A stretch of DNA of 64,000 nt from Corynebacterium glyciniphilum AJ 3170 (GTDB taxonomy: Bacteria; Actinomycetota; Actinomycetes; Mycobacteriales; Mycobacteriaceae). A program made the position numbers and the translations under genes. The DNA is taken from the NCBI RefSeq assembly GCF_000626675.1, contig NZ_CP006842.1, positions 1,426,001-1,490,000 on the forward strand, in the 5' to 3' direction. Below are positions 9,102 through 20,500 of the stretch, one piece after another (position 1 is the stretch's first letter; every line of letters begins with the position of its first letter). The notes beneath the pieces were generated by a model. It did not search any database. It was given only the letters and a program-made list of their open reading frames with translations, and was not told the DNA's origin.

Positions 9102-10724
9102 GTGACCACCCTCTTCGTCATCATGTTCCTGATGCTCGGCACCGTCCTGACGGTGGGGGTCGGCGACCGTATCGGCCTTCCGTGGCCGGTCCTGCTTCTC
9201 CTGGTGACGACCGCGGTGATGTTTATCCCGGGCACTCCCACCGTGTGGATTGAACCGGAGCTCATCCTTCCTCTGTTCCTACCTCCACTGCTGTGGGCGC
9301 TGGCACGCAGGACATCGTGGGGAATGTTCCGGGACCAGTGGCGGACGATCCTCAGCCTGTCGGTGGGGCTGGTGTTCACTACCGTCGCTGTCGTGACCGG
9401 CGTGACCATGCTGATCATCCCGGGAGTTGGGCTGGTGGCTGCCATGGCTCTCGCCGCAGCGGTTGCTCCACCAGACCCCGTCGCCGTCGAGGCGGTCGCG
9501 GAACCTGCAGGCATTCCCCGCAGGATCATCGGGTCCCTGCAGTCTGAGGGGCTGTTCAACGACGCTGCCTCTCTGGTGATCTTCAGTGCGGCGATCACCG
9601 CGGCAGAGTTCAATGATGACATCCACTGGTTTGAGGCCGGCGGGACGTTCATCTACAGCGCGGTGGGTGCGGTGATTCTCGGATGGCTCGTCGGACGGGG
9701 ATCGGCGTTGGTGCTGGGGTGGCTGGATTCCCCCGTCGCCGGTAACGCATTCACCTGGGTCCTGCCGTTCATGGTGTACCTCGCGGCGGAGGAGATCCAC
9801 GTGTCCGGCGTGATCGCCGTGGTCGTCGCCGCGGTGGAGCTGACGTCCCGTGCGGATGCGACGGCAGCGGACTCCAGGTTGACCGGCTCGGCGTTCTGGG
9901 AGGTCACCGAACTTCTGGTCACGGGGTTGGCCTTCGGGCTGATGGGCATGAATGTCCGCGACGCGATCATCGACGATCAGACAGACCACCTCAACCCGGT
10001 CTGGTGGGGTCTGGTGATCTCCGCCGTGCTGATCCTGGTGAGGTTCCTCTGGATGTTCTGGCTGCTGCGAGCCAACCGAACCAAGCGGGGCCGCTACCGT
10101 GCGCCGATCCGTTTCACCGACGTGATCTTGCTCAGCTGGTCCGGGATGAGGGGACTGGTGACGTTCGCGCTGGTGCTGTCGTTGAACCCGGCGGATTTCC
10201 CGCTGCGCGACGAGTTCACCATCGTCGCCTTCGTCGTACTTCTGTGCACGATGGTGATCCCGGGGCTCACCCTGCCTGCACTGACGTCGTACCTGCGCAC
10301 GCACCACGACGTGCAGGACCTGGACGATAAGCTGACGGAGGAGGCCCTCGACGAGGCGTACCGGGTCGCGCTGGACGTTGTCCGCAAGCAGATGAGCGAA
10401 GGGCTCTCGCCAGAACAGGCGGCCCGGATCGAGGAACGGCTCGGTCTTGTGCGCTCGGCATCGAACCTGGACGACAGCTCTGATGACAGCGCCGATGATG
10501 CTCCGGACGAAGTGGGCGCGACGGAGGCCGAGATCCTCCGCAAGCGTCGCGCCCGCAGCCAGGCGTTGGGCCGCAAAGCCCTCGACGTCAGGCGTGAGGC
10601 GATGTACGCAGCCCAGCGCAGTCTGGCCGCGTCGAAGTCGCGACGGGGCGTGGATCCCGAAGCGATCGGGGAGAAGATGCGCGAGCTTGACCGCCGCCTC
10701 CTCGCTTTCCCCGAGGAAAAGTGA
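9102..10724 (+). CDS. Na+/H+ antiporter, CPA1 family
   Basis: An integral membrane exchanger of monovalent cations for protons. The product has 540 residues and about a dozen hydrophobic segments in its first 400. The ion-binding core is AVAPPDPVAVEAVAEPAGI, followed by LQSEGLFNDAASLVIF, both hallmarks of CPA1 exchangers. The last 140 residues are a charged cytoplasmic domain rich in Arg, Glu and Ala. GTG at 9102 follows AAGGA at good spacing, whereas an earlier in-frame ATG at 9066 would give a hydrophilic extension. It abuts the next start without a gap. Confidence 0.88.
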   Translation: MTTLFVIMFLMLGTVLTVGVGDRIGLPWPVLLLLVTTAVMFIPGTPTVWIEPELILPLFLPPLLWALARRTSWGMFRDQWRTILSLSVGLVFTTVAVVTGVTMLIIPGVGLVAAMALAAAVAPPDPVAVEAVAEPAGIPRRIIGSLQSEGLFNDAASLVIFSAAITAAEFNDDIHWFEAGGTFIYSAVGAVILGWLVGRGSALVLGWLDSPVAGNAFTWVLPFMVYLAAEEIHVSGVIAVVVAAVELTSRADATAADSRLTGSAFWEVTELLVTGLAFGLMGMNVRDAIIDDQTDHLNPVWWGLVISAVLILVRFLWMFWLLRANRTKRGRYRAPIRFTDVILLSWSGMRGLVTFALVLSLNPADFPLRDEFTIVAFVVLLCTMVIPGLTLPALTSYLRTHHDVQDLDDKLTEEALDEAYRVALDVVRKQMSEGLSPEQAARIEERLGLVRSASNLDDSSDDSADDAPDEVGATEAEILRKRRARSQALGRKALDVRREAMYAAQRSLAASKSRRGVDPEAIGEKMRELDRRLLAFPEEK

Positions 10725-11933
10725 GTGCCTGTGACACCGACAACACCGACAACGCCGAGGATCTTCGCCGACCACGCCGCTACCGCACCGTTACGCCCGG
10801 AGGCGGCTGCCGCGATGGCCGATACAGGGATGCTGCTGAACCCCGCCGGTCAATACGCTTCGGGACGACACGCGCAGCGGGTGCTGGAAGATGCACGCGA
10901 ACAGGTGGCCGAGCTTCTGGGCGCTGACCGCGCTGAGGTGATCTTCACTGCCTCCGGGACAGAATCGGACAATCTGGCTGTCCAGGGTCTCGCGTATGGC
11001 GCAAAGAAGTCACGGGGACCTGCAGCCCGGAGGATTCATGCTGCGACGACGGAACACCCTGCCATCGTCGAGACCGTCGACTGGCTGTGCAGCGACCTGA
11101 TGGGCGGAGGAGCTCCGCAGTTCGATCACAGTGAGATGCCCGTCGACGAGAAGGGGCGAGTTCGTGTCAGCGAACTGCCGGAGCTGGAGGCGTCGGTCGA
11201 CGCTGTCATGACCTGCATGTGGGCGAACAACGAAACAGGCAATCTGCAGCCGGTTGCTGACCTGGCAGGACGAGCAGCCGCCGCCGGTGTGCCGTTCCAC
11301 GTCGATGCCGTACAGGCTGTCGGTCACCTGCCCGTGGACTTCCATGCTCTCGGCAGCTCGACGTTGGCGGCGAGTGCGCACAAGTTCGGCGGTCCAAAAT
11401 CCATGGGTATCCTGCTCGCCCGTCGGGACGCGGTACTGGTCAGCCCTCTGCGCGGGGGTGGGCAGGAGAGAGGCGTCCGGTCAGGGACCGCGAACCCTCA
11501 GGGCGCGGCAGGCACCGCCGCAGCCCTGGCTGCCGCTGTCAGCGAGATGGAGGAGGAACGGCGACGGCTGTCAGTGTTCCGGAAGAAGGTTCTTTCCGTT
11601 GTCGGTGCGATTCCACAGTCGCAGATCTACACCGATCCCTCCGGCGGTGCGCTTCCCGGGCATGTCCATGTGGCATTTCCCGGGGCGGAGGGAGACAGCC
11701 TGATCATGTTGCTGGATGTCGCAGGAGTGGACGCCTCAACAGGGTCGGCATGTTCGGCCGGGGTGAACCGGGCCAGCCACGTGTTGACGGGCATGGGGGT
11801 CCCGGTTGAGGTGGCACGCGGCGCGCTGCGGCTGACCTTCGGGACGGCCACCACCGCGGACGACGTCGACCGGCTCTGCTCGTTGTTGCCCGGTGTCGTT
11901 GATCAGGCGCGTGCGGCAGGGATGGCCTCGTAG
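10725..11933 (+). CDS. Cysteine desulfurase, NifS/IscS class
   Basis: A PLP enzyme that releases sulfur from cysteine as a persulfide. It has 402 residues. The start of the fold is FADHAATAPLRPEA. The PLP-anchoring lysine lies in SAHKFGGPKSMGILLARR near residues 221-238. The persulfide-forming cysteine lies in STGSACSAGVNRASHVL near residue 345. It lies just upstream of mnmA, whose product needs a sulfur donor for tRNA thiolation, so supplying MnmA is its likely role. Start GTG directly follows the antiporter stop; another in-frame GTG lies two codons on. Confidence 0.92.
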   Translation: MPVTPTTPTTPRIFADHAATAPLRPEAAAAMADTGMLLNPAGQYASGRHAQRVLEDAREQVAELLGADRAEVIFTASGTESDNLAVQGLAYGAKKSRGPAARRIHAATTEHPAIVETVDWLCSDLMGGGAPQFDHSEMPVDEKGRVRVSELPELEASVDAVMTCMWANNETGNLQPVADLAGRAAAAGVPFHVDAVQAVGHLPVDFHALGSSTLAASAHKFGGPKSMGILLARRDAVLVSPLRGGGQERGVRSGTANPQGAAGTAAALAAAVSEMEEERRRLSVFRKKVLSVVGAIPQSQIYTDPSGGALPGHVHVAFPGAEGDSLIMLLDVAGVDASTGSACSAGVNRASHVLTGMGVPVEVARGALRLTFGTATTADDVDRLCSLLPGVVDQARAAGMAS

Positions 11934-12081
11934 CGGCAGGGCTGTCGTGCCTGTCGATGGACGGATTCGCACCTGACCTGGCACGGTGTAGGGTGAAAGG
12001 TCGACTGCAGGGGCCTCGAGAGCTGGCGGTCACACACGATCACCGACGTGCACCGGTGTGCACGGGAGAGAAGAGGAAGGT

Positions 12082-13188
12082 ATGCGGGTTGTCGCAGCGA
12101 TGAGCGGGGGAGTGGACTCTTCCGTGGCTGCAGCACGGGCGCTGGAGGCAGGGCATGACGTCGTCGGTGTGCATCTGGCGTTGAGTCAGTCGCCGGAGGC
12201 TGTCCGGGCAGGATCGCGGGGATGCTGTTCACTGGAGGACTCCGCCGATGCCCGACGGGTGTGCGACTCCCTCGGAATTCCTTTCTACGTGTGGGACTTC
12301 TCCGACCGGTTTAAAGCTGATGTCATCGATAACTTCGTGGAGTCCTACGAGATCGGGGAGACGCCCAACCCCTGCCTGCGCTGCAACGAGAAGATCAAGT
12401 TCGAGGCGCTGCTGGACCGGTCGATTGCGCTCGGGTTCGACGCCGTGGTCACCGGGCACTACGCCCGTCTGCACGACGGCGTGATGCGTCGCGGCATCGA
12501 CGACAACAAGGACCAGTCGTATGTCCTCGGTGTGCTCGATGATGAGCAACTGTCGCACTGCATGTTCCCTGTCGGTGACACCGTGAAACCGGACATCCGC
12601 GCCGAGGCGAAGGATCTCGGCATGGGGGTGGCGTCGAAGCCGGACAGTCACGACATCTGCTTCATCCCGGACGGCAACACCCAGGCGTTCCTCGGTAAGC
12701 AGATCGGGCTGCGCCCCGGGATGGTGAAGTCGGTCGATGGTGAGACTCTCGCCGAACACGACGGTGTGTACGGCTTCACCATCGGGCAGCGTAAGGGTCT
12801 CGGTGTCGCTGGCCCCGCGGCCGACGGACAACCGAGGTACGTCACTGACATTGACGCCTCCACCGGGACGGTCACCGTGGGCGGCCGGGAGGACCTGCGT
12901 GTCGGCCACATCACGGCCGACCGACTCAAGCGTCTGGACCCGTCCAAACACGGCACCATCTTTGACTGTGACGTCCAGGTCCGCGCCCATGGCGGCGTAG
13001 TCCCGGCGACCGCGACGCTCAGCGGCGAGTCCGTCGCCCTCGACCTCCACGAACCCCTGCGAGGTGTCGCACGCGGACAGGCGGCGGTGGTCTACCTCCC
13101 TGACACAGACGGTGACATCCTGCTCGGATCAGGCACTATCTGTGCCACCGTGCCGTGGACGGCCGACAAGCAGGCTCAGTCGGCGTGA
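12082..13188 (+). CDS. mnmA: tRNA-specific 2-thiouridylase MnmA
   Basis: MnmA thiolates uridine 34 of tRNAs for Lys, Glu and Gln using ATP and persulfide sulfur. The product has 368 residues. The PP-loop [13 protein letters not shown] is at about residues 5-17. The catalytic cysteines are likely those in [18 protein letters not shown] and [10 protein letters not shown]. The TGHYARL and DQSYVLGVL motifs are also present. A strong purine-rich site GAGAAGAGGAAGG precedes ATG 12082, which fits the family N-terminus better than an upstream in-frame GTG. The stop overlaps the next start (GTGA). Confidence 0.96.
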   Translation: MRVVAAMSGGVDSSVAAARALEAGHDVVGVHLALSQSPEAVRAGSRGCCSLEDSADARRVCDSLGIPFYVWDFSDRFKADVIDNFVESYEIGETPNPCLRCNEKIKFEALLDRSIALGFDAVVTGHYARLHDGVMRRGIDDNKDQSYVLGVLDDEQLSHCMFPVGDTVKPDIRAEAKDLGMGVASKPDSHDICFIPDGNTQAFLGKQIGLRPGMVKSVDGETLAEHDGVYGFTIGQRKGLGVAGPAADGQPRYVTDIDASTGTVTVGGREDLRVGHITADRLKRLDPSKHGTIFDCDVQVRAHGGVVPATATLSGESVALDLHEPLRGVARGQAAVVYLPDTDGDILLGSGTICATVPWTADKQAQSA

Positions 13189-14138
13189 ACCCGGGAGAGG
13201 ACGGACCACTGCGTTTCGGCTGGTGGGAGGACGTGGTGACCGACCACGCCGACCTTCGCTCTGCTCTGGCTGCGGCGTCCCGACGCACCCGTGACGTGGA
13301 TGAGGACATCGGGGTGGTTCCTCCGTTGAGCCTGCCGCAGAGCGACCTGTTGCCGGCGACGGCCGCGATGGGCGCGCTTGTCGGGGGCCCGTACCTGCGG
13401 TCCCATGCGCGCGGCTGGGAAGTTGCCCCGGGAAAAACACTGGATGCACGCCACTTCCTCGGCCGGCTCCACGAGCTGGCTGACATTGTCGCCGAGGTGA
13501 TGCCCGGCACGGATCGGCTGATGGTGCACGTGTCCGGCCCCTGGACGTTCGGGGCGTCTGTCGAGTATCGAGGGCATCCACTGTGTTTCGACCGCCCGGC
13601 ATTCCGGGACATCGCCCTGTCTCTTGGCGAGGGGGTGAAGGAGTTCTGTGATGCTGTCGGAGCGTCTGTGGTGCATGTCCACGAGCGGCGACTCGGCGAG
13701 GTTGCTTCGCGGTTGCAGGGAGCGACGGAGTTCGAGACCATGCAGGTTGACCGCGAGGTCGCGGTGAATGTCGAGCGCCGTTTCATCGAACAGGTGCGAG
13801 GCGGGGGCGAACGGTCAGTCATCTTCGACAGTGGCGTCGAGTGGCCTGAGGTGACACACACCGGGGCGGATTGCATTGTCGTTGATGGTCTGACAGACAG
13901 CGTCGCGCGGATGGTTGACGGTGGTGCCTCGGTTGCCTGGCGGGTTGATGACGGACAGACCAGTGAAGACATCGCGCGCAGTGTCATCCGGACGTGGAGA
14001 CAGTGGACCTTCGATGTGGCGACGCCGGAGCCTCAGGTTGACCTGGTTGCGGTGGGCGAGGGGATCCTGAAGCCCGGTGCGGCAGCTGAACTGGCACGGA
14101 CCGTGCGGGGAGCTGCGGCATTGCTGCACCGCAACTGA
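13185..14138 (+). CDS. MetE-like (UROD/MetE superfamily) conserved protein
   Basis: A 317-residue protein matching the actinobacterial family that lies between mnmA and ligA, often labelled vitamin-B12-independent methionine synthase-like. Recognisable parts are [20 protein letters not shown], the strand [19 protein letters not shown], and [12 protein letters not shown]. It is half the length of true MetE, and I do not see the complete zinc site of MetE, so a methionine synthase activity should not be assumed. GTG 13185 overlaps the mnmA stop by four bases and so is translationally coupled. Coupling to tRNA thiolation or repair is suggested only by conserved position. Confidence 0.7.
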   Translation: MNPGEDGPLRFGWWEDVVTDHADLRSALAAASRRTRDVDEDIGVVPPLSLPQSDLLPATAAMGALVGGPYLRSHARGWEVAPGKTLDARHFLGRLHELADIVAEVMPGTDRLMVHVSGPWTFGASVEYRGHPLCFDRPAFRDIALSLGEGVKEFCDAVGASVVHVHERRLGEVASRLQGATEFETMQVDREVAVNVERRFIEQVRGGGERSVIFDSGVEWPEVTHTGADCIVVDGLTDSVARMVDGGASVAWRVDDGQTSEDIARSVIRTWRQWTFDVATPEPQVDLVAVGEGILKPGAAAELARTVRGAAALLHRN

Positions 14139-14156
14139 GTAAGGTCGCAGGCAGGC

Positions 14157-14492
14157 CTAGTCGTCGGAGGTCTGCGCGCTGATCGCGTCAAGGTCCACGA
14201 CCTCGAACTCCAGCAGTGAAGCCCCGGTAGCCACCGGCTTCTTTTCCTCGTCGCCATGCGGCCCGCTGTGTGCGGCCTTAGCCGGGCCTGCCGCCCAGGT
14301 CTGGAAGTCTTCTTCAGATGCCCAGGTGGTGACCACGAAATACCGGTCATCGCCCTTGGTCGGTCGCAGCAGCTGGAAACCTTCGAATCCGGGGGAGGAG
14401 TCGACAGTGTGGGCACGTGCTGCGAACCGTTTCTCCAGCTCGGGGCCGGCGCCCTCGGGTACGTCGATGGCGTTGATCTTCACGACGGACAT
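14157..14492 (-). CDS. mhuD: Heme-degrading monooxygenase, MhuD-like
   Basis: A 111-residue ABM-fold protein very like mycobacterial MhuD, which opens heme and releases iron. The residues that define MhuD-type chemistry stand at the same positions: Asn7 in MSVVKINAIDVP, Trp66 in EDFQTWAAGP and the heme ligand His75 in AKAAHSG. The central SSPGFEGFQLLRPTKGDDRY is also typical. A short insertion with DEEKK follows His75. CAGGAG lies four bases upstream of the ATG. It converges on the MetE-like gene and is separate from ligA. I infer the same heme-catabolic role; mycobilin versus biliverdin products cannot be told. Confidence 0.85.
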   Translation of the reverse strand: MSVVKINAIDVPEGAGPELEKRFAARAHTVDSSPGFEGFQLLRPTKGDDRYFVVTTWASEEDFQTWAAGPAKAAHSGPHGDEEKKPVATGASLLEFEVVDLDAISAQTSDD

Positions 14493-14587
14493 GGAACTCC
14501 TGACTATGGTGAGGGCAAGTGTCTCAGGTGCGAGCCTACCGTGGAGGCCGCGTCCGCGGGGCGCGGTGACGGGGACCGCCGGAGACG

Positions 14588-17007
<2,420 letters not shown>

Positions 17008-17130
17008 ATGTTCAACCTGCTCAGCCGTGAAGAGATCAACGAGATGACCTCCGGCGCCAACTACTTCCTCTTCGGAGACGACGAGGCCATCGCCGTCGAC
17101 ACGCCGGAGCATGACGACTTCCTCGTCTAA
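17008..17130 (+). CDS. 40-residue acidic small protein, unrecognised
   Basis: A short gene that an ORF cutoff of 60 codons would miss. It starts at ATG 17008 after GGAAAGGA (16993-17000), an excellent ribosome binding site at seven bases, and ends in TAA. About 33 of 41 codons end in G or C and use preferred codons, which points to real and probably strong expression. The product begins MFNLLSREEINEMTSG and ends DTPEHDDFLV. It has ten acidic residues and only one arginine, no cysteine and no signal peptide. A GC-rich hairpin follows at 17181. I do not recognise the family. Confidence 0.68.
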   Translation: MFNLLSREEINEMTSGANYFLFGDDEAIAVDTPEHDDFLV

Positions 17131-17180
17131 GTCCGCACGGGGCGCAGGGGTATTGTGCCCGTCATTCCCTGCGGTGACGT

Positions 17181-17219
17181 CGCCCGGGCGCACGGCCAGA
17201 TCGACCGTGTGCCCGGGCG
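17181..17219 (+). terminator. Terminator-like hairpin after the small gene
   Basis: Arms 17181-17195 and 17205-17219 pair over 15 bases with one G-U and a nine-base loop. No U-run follows. It separates the 40-residue gene from the exonuclease. Confidence 0.6.
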
Positions 17220-17266
17220 ATGTCGTATGTCGAGTACACCGCGGCATTGGTGTCCGGGCGGCGTTA

Positions 17267-17272
17267 TAGAGT
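17267..17272 (+). promoter_or_regulatory. -10 box of the DEDDh exonuclease gene
   Basis: TAGAGT, inside TATAGAGT, lies seven bases before ATG 17280. It supports this start over the in-frame ATG at 17220, which lies within the hairpin region. Confidence 0.5.
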
Positions 17273-17279
17273 GGCACCT

Positions 17280-17966
17280 ATGACGACCGCCGCGCATTTC
17301 GATCCGACCCATCTCCTCAGCTTCGACCTGGAGACCACAGGTACGGACCCGCTTACCGCACGCATCGTGACCAGTGCCCTGATCTCGATCAACGGTCGTC
17401 AACGTGATGACCTGGAGATGCTCGCTGACCCGGGTATCCCGATTCCTGAAGGGGCGGCGAAAGTCCACGGCATCTCCACGGAGTACGCCCGGGAACACGG
17501 GCGCCCTCATGATGAGGTCCTCGCTGAGACGATCGAGCGGATCCGGGCGGGATGGCGCGATGGAGCGACACTGATCGTGTACAACGCCGCGTACGACCTT
17601 ACGGTTCTCCGGAGCCTGGATCCCACGTTCACCGTGGACGGCCCGGTCGTCGACCCTCTAGTCATCGACAAAGCGAAAGATCCGTACCGCAAAGGTAAAC
17701 GGCAGCTGGAACCGGTGTGTGCCCACTGGGGTGTGACGCTGGGCAACGCGCACGAGGCCACGGCAGATGCTCTGGCAGCTGCCAGAGTGGCATGGAAACT
17801 TGCCCGTGCCTACCCCGAACTTTCCGAGGTCAGTGCGGACGAACTCATGCTCAACCAGGCAACCTGGCACTACGAGTCGCAGTCCGGACTCAAGAAGTAC
17901 TTCGAGGACAAAGGGCAGACGGACCGTGCAGCCACGGTCAACACCTCCTGGCCCGTACAGTCCTAG
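17280..17966 (+). CDS. DEDDh 3'-5' exonuclease, DnaQ-like
   Basis: A 228-residue nuclease of the DnaQ/epsilon superfamily. The DEDDh motifs are all present: SFDLETTG near residue 15 (Asp, Glu), YNAAYDLTVL near residue 105 (Asp), and HEATADALAAARV near residue 160 (His, Asp). The KVHGISTEYA stretch between them is typical. No polymerase or UvrC domain is fused, so it is a stand-alone proofreading or repair exonuclease whose target strand is unknown. It stands between the small gene's hairpin and the ilvA promoter. Confidence 0.88.
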   Translation: MTTAAHFDPTHLLSFDLETTGTDPLTARIVTSALISINGRQRDDLEMLADPGIPIPEGAAKVHGISTEYAREHGRPHDEVLAETIERIRAGWRDGATLIVYNAAYDLTVLRSLDPTFTVDGPVVDPLVIDKAKDPYRKGKRQLEPVCAHWGVTLGNAHEATADALAAARVAWKLARAYPELSEVSADELMLNQATWHYESQSGLKKYFEDKGQTDRAATVNTSWPVQS

Positions 17967-17991
17967 TGACCGGTCGGATACAGCCGTTCAG

Positions 17992-17997
17992 TACGAT
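17992..17997 (+). promoter_or_regulatory. -10 box of ilvA
   Basis: TACGAT is eight bases before ATG 18006. It argues for a leaderless ilvA transcript and against the TTG at 17997. Confidence 0.5.
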
Positions 17998-18005
17998 TGA
18001 CCACC

Positions 18006-19541
18006 ATGGCTAACTCCGTGACGAAGACCTCGGCCGAATACCTCCGCGACATCGTTGCCGCGCCGGTCTACCGCGCGGCCAAGCACACGCCCCTGGACAC
18101 CATGGATGCTTTGTCGGAGAAGACGGGCAACCGTGTCCTGGTCAAGCGTGAAGACCTTCAACCCGTCCACAGTTTCAAGCTGCGTGGCGCGTTCAACCGG
18201 ATGTCGCAGCTCACCGGCTGTGCCGGTGTGATCACCGCCTCAGCGGGGAACCACGCGCAGGGCGTGGCGCTGTCCGGACGCGAACTCGGTATCCGGTCGG
18301 TCATCGTCATGCCGGTGACCACCCCGTCCATCAAAGTGGACGCGGTGCGCGGGTTCGGCGGCGACGTTGTGCTGCACGGTGAGAACTTCGACGCGGCACA
18401 GGGGAAGGCCAAGGAGCTCTCGGAGACCGAAGGCCTGGTCTACGTCCCACCGTTCGACAATGAAGCGGTGATCGCCGGCCAGGGCACCATCGGACTGGAG
18501 ATCTTCCAGGCTGGCCCCGTCGACCGTGTTTTCGTTCCCGTCGGCGGCGGCGGCTTGGCCGCCGGTGTCGCTGTACTGCTGAAGGAACTGAACCCGGAGA
18601 TTCAGGTCATCGGCGTGGAACCCGAGGAGTCCGCATGCCTCACTGCAGCGCTGTGGGCCGGTGAACCGGTCGAACTTGAGCATGTCAGCCTCTTCGCCGA
18701 AGGCGTGGCTGTCCGCAAGATCGGTGCCGAGACCTTCCGACTGTGCAGGGAGTACCTGGACGAAGTCGTCACGGTCAGCTCCGATGAGATCAGCGCAGCC
18801 ATCAAGGACCTTTTCGACGACACGCGGGCGATCGCTGAGCCGGCAGGCGCGGTGTCCCTGGCGGGACTCAAGAAGTATGCCGCGGCCAATGACATCCAGG
18901 ACGAGACCCTGGTGAACGTGCTCTCCGGCGCCAACCTGAACTTCCACACCCTGCGCTACATCTCCGAGCGGGCGGAACTCGGCGAAGGTGGAGAGGCGAT
19001 CTTCGCGGTCACTATCCCGGAGGAACAGGGCGCGTTCTTCAAGTTCTGTGAGGTCCTCAACGGTCGGATGGTCACGGAGTTCAACTATCGCGTCGGTGAG
19101 CGCGGCGATGACCGCCGAGCGCGGATCTTCGTCGGTGTCCAGCTCAAGGAAGGTGTCACGGAGCGGGAAGCGATTGCGGATGCTCTGGCTGACGCGGGCT
19201 ACGACGTGGTGGACCTGTCGGACGATGAAGTCGCCAAGGAACATATCCGCTACATGATCGGTGGTGTGCCGCCAGCCTTCGTCAACGAACGGATGTTCTC
19301 CTTTGAGTTTCCGGAGCACCCGGGCGCGCTGGTGCATTTCCTTGATGTTCTCGGCACGAACTGGAATATCACCGCCTTCCACTACCGGAGTCAGGGAATG
19401 GACTACGGACGGATCCTCGCCGCGTTCGAGGATGCACACTCCGCAGACTTCGAATCCCATCTCAGCGACCTGGGCTATCCCTTCACCGAGGTGACCGACA
19501 ACCCGTCCTACCAGCTCTTCCTTGCCCCGGCCGGGGAGTAG
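18006..19541 (+). CDS. ilvA: Threonine ammonia-lyase, long biosynthetic form
   Basis: A PLP enzyme converting threonine to 2-oxobutanoate, the first step towards isoleucine. The product has 511 residues. The catalytic part (1-320) shows the PLP lysine in VHSFKLRGAFNRM, SAGNHAQGVALSGRELG, and the phosphate loop VGGGGLAAGVAVLL. The C-terminal part (about 325-505) contains two ACT-like regulatory repeats, as in the E. coli enzyme, where isoleucine inhibits and valine activates. The C. glutamicum enzyme is about 436 residues, so this form is longer. It stands apart from ilvBNC in this window. The two-ACT assignment is from length and pattern. Confidence 0.92.
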   Translation: MANSVTKTSAEYLRDIVAAPVYRAAKHTPLDTMDALSEKTGNRVLVKREDLQPVHSFKLRGAFNRMSQLTGCAGVITASAGNHAQGVALSGRELGIRSVIVMPVTTPSIKVDAVRGFGGDVVLHGENFDAAQGKAKELSETEGLVYVPPFDNEAVIAGQGTIGLEIFQAGPVDRVFVPVGGGGLAAGVAVLLKELNPEIQVIGVEPEESACLTAALWAGEPVELEHVSLFAEGVAVRKIGAETFRLCREYLDEVVTVSSDEISAAIKDLFDDTRAIAEPAGAVSLAGLKKYAAANDIQDETLVNVLSGANLNFHTLRYISERAELGEGGEAIFAVTIPEEQGAFFKFCEVLNGRMVTEFNYRVGERGDDRRARIFVGVQLKEGVTEREAIADALADAGYDVVDLSDDEVAKEHIRYMIGGVPPAFVNERMFSFEFPEHPGALVHFLDVLGTNWNITAFHYRSQGMDYGRILAAFEDAHSADFESHLSDLGYPFTEVTDNPSYQLFLAPAGE

Positions 19542-19552
19542 GAGTCAGACGG

Positions 19553-20500
19553 ATGGAGCGGCAGAGTACGGGGATCGAATGGAATGAGCTGCTCCCGATC
19601 CTGCTCGGCTACCCGTCCGATTCATTGCATGCGACGTTGGTGATGCGCGGCGACGGCGACTCGGACGTCCGCTACGAAGTGTGGCGGCAGGGCAGGAAAC
19701 TCCGCGTGGAGAAGGACGGTTCGCCCGACTATATCTGCGACGGGGAGACGACCTGGTCCTTCGAGGAGGCGACCGGTGTGCAAGGATCAGACGGACGTCC
19801 TGTCGCTAGTGATGCACGGAAGGCGGTGTACTGCGGTCCCGCACAGGGCCTGTGCGCGCCCAGGCGGTCCAGCGACTGGCAGGGATCCGATTTCACGACT
19901 CCCGAAGGTCCGGTCACCGTGGAAGAGTTCCAGGGGCGGGACTGCTGGACTGTTGCGCTGAAAGCGCCACCGCGCAAGGCCGGACCGTTGCGAATGTGGG
20001 TCGACCGGGACTCCGGGTACCCGCTGGGCGAAGTGAACGAATCCTCGGAAGCGGGGGACTATGGACGATGGTTCGAATCCCCGGAGATTGGTATCCCACT
20101 CGACGACTCATTGTTCACCTGGGACGGCCCATCCCTGACGCAGTCTGAACGCCATGAGTTGATCGCGAAAGAACTTGAAGTGCTACGGAAGACTGGGGTC
20201 GAATGGTTTGTCGACAACATCATGTCAGGAAGTCTCACCGCATCTGCCATCGTCGACATTGCGCCGCAGGACATCGGGCGACGTGACGGAGGTGGTTTCC
20301 TTGCACGGAGCGAGGGAGCCTACTACTCGATGACCCGGCGTGGGGGAGAGGCAGCCGTCGGTGATGACGGTGATCACGATGCCATCGTACGGTGGTCGAC
20401 TGCAGGCTACGATTGGGCATTCAGATTTGAGAACCCCCATGTGATCTGTGACGATGCTGTGCGGGATGAACTCGGGAGACGTTTCGGGGGCCAGGGATGA
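19553..20500 (+). CDS. Unknown protein, LolA-like pattern, member 1 of a tandem pair
   Basis: A 315-residue protein without signal peptide or membrane helix. The motif VWRQGRKLRVEK (43-54) is followed by ICDGETTWSF (61-70). Later come EEFQGRDCWTVAL (124-136), RMWVDRDSGYPLGE (147-160) and SLFTWDGP (186-193). This alternation of short strands with a substrate-bound-to-VD pattern resembles the LolA/LppX/RseB beta-sheet fold, seen also in cytoplasmic actinobacterial proteins. That fold call is inference. The ATG lies close behind ilvA, and the stop overlaps the next gene by four bases (ATGA). The next gene encodes a paralogue, so both likely arose by duplication. Function is unknown. Confidence 0.6.
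   Translation: MERQSTGIEWNELLPILLGYPSDSLHATLVMRGDGDSDVRYEVWRQGRKLRVEKDGSPDYICDGETTWSFEEATGVQGSDGRPVASDARKAVYCGPAQGLCAPRRSSDWQGSDFTTPEGPVTVEEFQGRDCWTVALKAPPRKAGPLRMWVDRDSGYPLGEVNESSEAGDYGRWFESPEIGIPLDDSLFTWDGPSLTQSERHELIAKELEVLRKTGVEWFVDNIMSGSLTASAIVDIAPQDIGRRDGGGFLARSEGAYYSMTRRGGEAAVGDDGDHDAIVRWSTAGYDWAFRFENPHVICDDAVRDELGRRFGGQG

Noticed and set aside
9279..10775. A 498-codon open frame antisense to the Na+/H+ antiporter
   Set aside because: The product is rich in His, Arg and Gln without hydrophobic core, and the sense strand has a clear membrane transporter.
17008..17130. Lasso-peptide precursor
   Set aside because: Thr14, Gly16 and Asp24 fit the spacing, but the usual leader recognition motif is absent and no macrolactam synthetase, protease or recognition element is nearby.
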